Source: Clostridiales bacterium COT073_COT-073
GTDB lineage: Bacteria > Bacillota > Clostridia > Lachnospirales > Vallitaleaceae
Direction of reading: 5' to 3'
Assembly: GCA_003858485.1 (NCBI GenBank)
Contig: RQYD01000008.1
Coordinates: forward strand, 1 to 64,000
Length of the DNA stretch: 64,000 nucleotides
The position numbers and the translations under genes are program-made. Shown here in pieces: positions 63,030 through 64,000 of this stretch (positions within the stretch are counted from its first letter, which is position 1; every line of letters starts with the position of its first letter). The notes under the pieces are model-generated. The model had not been told where the DNA came from. It ran no database searches and saw only the letters and a program-made list of their open reading frames with translations.

Positions 63030-64000
63030 TTATTTCTTTTTTTGATATTCGGCATTCAGCTCTTTCAGCATTTCTTCGCCGCCTTGTTTTCTCCATTCTT
63101 CCGATAATTTTTTAACCCCGGCTTCAATTTCAATTTTGCCCTGAAGCATATCAGAGAAATATTGCACCACCATATCACCGAGCATACCGCCATTTTTTAC
63201 TTCCAGCGGAGTTCTGACCGGTACCAGATTCTTGACCTGGCAGGCGGTGGCCAGATCGACTGACTCAATCGCTCTGTCTCTGGCCGGTTCAGAATCCGGT
63301 AAGTAGCTGCTCTCTAAAGGCCAGAAGAAGATCCCCCAAGCCATGGCATGAGCCCAGCCATTGGGTGAAAATGCGTCCTTCGCTCTTTCTTCTTCATTAA
63401 TTACGATCTTATCGCCATCTTTCTTATAATGAACACCTTCAATTCCCAAACGGACTAAATTCTTGCCTTCTTCGGAAAGTAAGAAGTCAATTAAAGCAAC
63501 TGCTTTTTCCGGAGCTTTACAAGCCTTGGTTACGCAGGTATACATACCGCTCTTACCTTGCTTGCTGAGCCCAAATTTTCCTTCTGGTCCCTTCGGTGCC
63601 ATACCATAGGCAATGGCTGCCTCCGGGAAGAGTTGTTTCAGATTGCCTTCAATTCGGTTAACATGACGGAAAAGCGCTGCCAGCATTGAGCCGGCCTTAC
63701 CCTGATAAAATTTTTCTTCTTTTTTCGGATTGGTATTAAGCATGATTTCCGGATCAACCACTCCGGCATCCCATAATTCTTTAATATATTTCATTGCCGG
63801 AATATAGGCCGGATCTTCAAACCACGGAATGACATTGCCGTCTTTATCCAGTGAATAGTCTGCATAAGGAATGCCATAGGCAAAAAATACCCATTCAAAT
63901 GGATTGCCGCCGCTGCTTGGCTTGACTGCGGTATAGCCATATGTGTTATCTTTGCCATCACCATCCGGATCATTTTTGGTAAAGGCAATTAATGTTTCCT
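63030..64000 (-). CDS. LplA-type extracellular solute-binding protein (5' end beyond window)
   Basis: Partial: about 323 C-terminal residues are present and the frame stays open to the window edge. The reading begins ETLIAFTKNDPDGDGKDNTY; this DPDGDGKDN calcium-loop-like stretch is typical of LplA-like binding lipoproteins. Further: VVDPEIMLNTNPKKEEKFYQ and a C-terminal SEEWRKQGGEEMLKELN. It is the sugar-capture part of an ABC importer, often for oligosaccharides. The ATG at 63794 is internal, not the start. A separate minus-strand frame at 63791-63988 is a shadow. Confidence 0.9.
   Translation of the reverse strand, partial: ETLIAFTKNDPDGDGKDNTYGYTAVKPSSGGNPFEWVFFAYGIPYADYSLDKDGNVIPWFEDPAYIPAMKYIKELWDAGVVDPEIMLNTNPKKEEKFYQGKAGSMLAALFRHVNRIEGNLKQLFPEAAIAYGMAPKGPEGKFGLSKQGKSGMYTCVTKACKAPEKAVALIDFLLSEEGKNLVRLGIEGVHYKKDGDKIVINEEERAKDAFSPNGWAHAMAWGIFFWPLESSYLPDSEPARDRAIESVDLATACQVKNLVPVRTPLEVKNGGMLGDMVVQYFSDMLQGKIEIEAGVKKLSEEWRKQGGEEMLKELNAEYQKKK

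Noticed and set aside
63030-63794. Treating the ATG at 63794 as the start of a short binding protein
   Set aside because: The same frame continues upstream with family-typical sequence (NDPDGDGKDNTYG), so the gene is longer and cut by the window.
63791-63988. 65-codon minus-strand frame at the window edge
   Set aside because: It overlaps, in another frame, the upstream part of the LplA-type binding protein, whose own frame is open to the window end.

Overview
The window reads as chromosome from an anaerobic low-to-moderate-GC Gram-positive bacterium, most likely class Clostridia (Lachnospirales-like). Evidence: an oxygen-independent class III ribonucleotide reductase under NrdR boxes, an HrcA/CIRCE dnaK operon, ThiI without a rhodanese domain, surface proteins anchored by SLH repeats, and a Gram-positive style Tad pilus cluster. 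Most genes lie on the minus strand, so operons read from high to low coordinates. No rRNA, tRNA, CRISPR array or complete insertion sequence was seen.

Layout. 1-2.7 kb: an AT-rich block with a sugar-binding lipoprotein and a LacI-family regulator that has its own consensus promoter and operator. 2.9-10.1 kb: a flotillin, a transmembrane Ser/Thr kinase with an extracellular propeller, and a large RCC1/LRR/SLH surface protein. 10.3-25.7 kb: a complete tad pilus operon (tadZ, tadA, tadB, tadC, flp, tadE, DUF5702-like protein, second pseudopilin, prepilin peptidase), continuing into FHA, PP2C, a membrane-anchored protein and a second prepilin peptidase. 26.0-32.9 kb: a diverged, partial second copy of tadC-tadE-DUF5702-pseudopilin directly upstream. 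It lacks tadZAB and flp, has lost the tadC start codon and carries one in-frame stop in the DUF5702 gene, yet keeps long open frames and a good promoter. 33.0-34.7 kb: an Rpn-family nuclease between two near-identical terminators.

34.7-44.9 kb: housekeeping genes in the order hrcA-grpE-dnaK-dnaJ-prmA-rsmE-cheY, then iscS and thiI (tRNA 4-thiouridine). 44.9-47.6 kb: an SLH/CAP surface protein and hemW. 48.1-49.5 kb: a dehydrogenase/isomerase pair resembling the streptococcal DhuD/DhuI route for unsaturated uronates. 49.8-53.0 kb: a cation-efflux gene with a perfect palindrome at its promoter, a flavin reductase and thrC. 53.5-58.0 kb: two paralogous membrane proteins of unknown function, the best candidate here for an undescribed system. 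58.1-61.3 kb: nrdD-nrdG. 61.2-64 kb: a sulfatase overlapping nrdG tail to tail, and an LplA-type solute-binding protein that runs off the window.

Intergenic DNA carries at least four dispersed structured repeat families: a 142-bp double-hairpin element (four copies), a hairpin plus A-rich element (five copies), a 143-bp element next to grpE, and inverted repeats ending in GCTGTTGC. Two of these elements reach exactly into the stop codon of a neighbouring gene.
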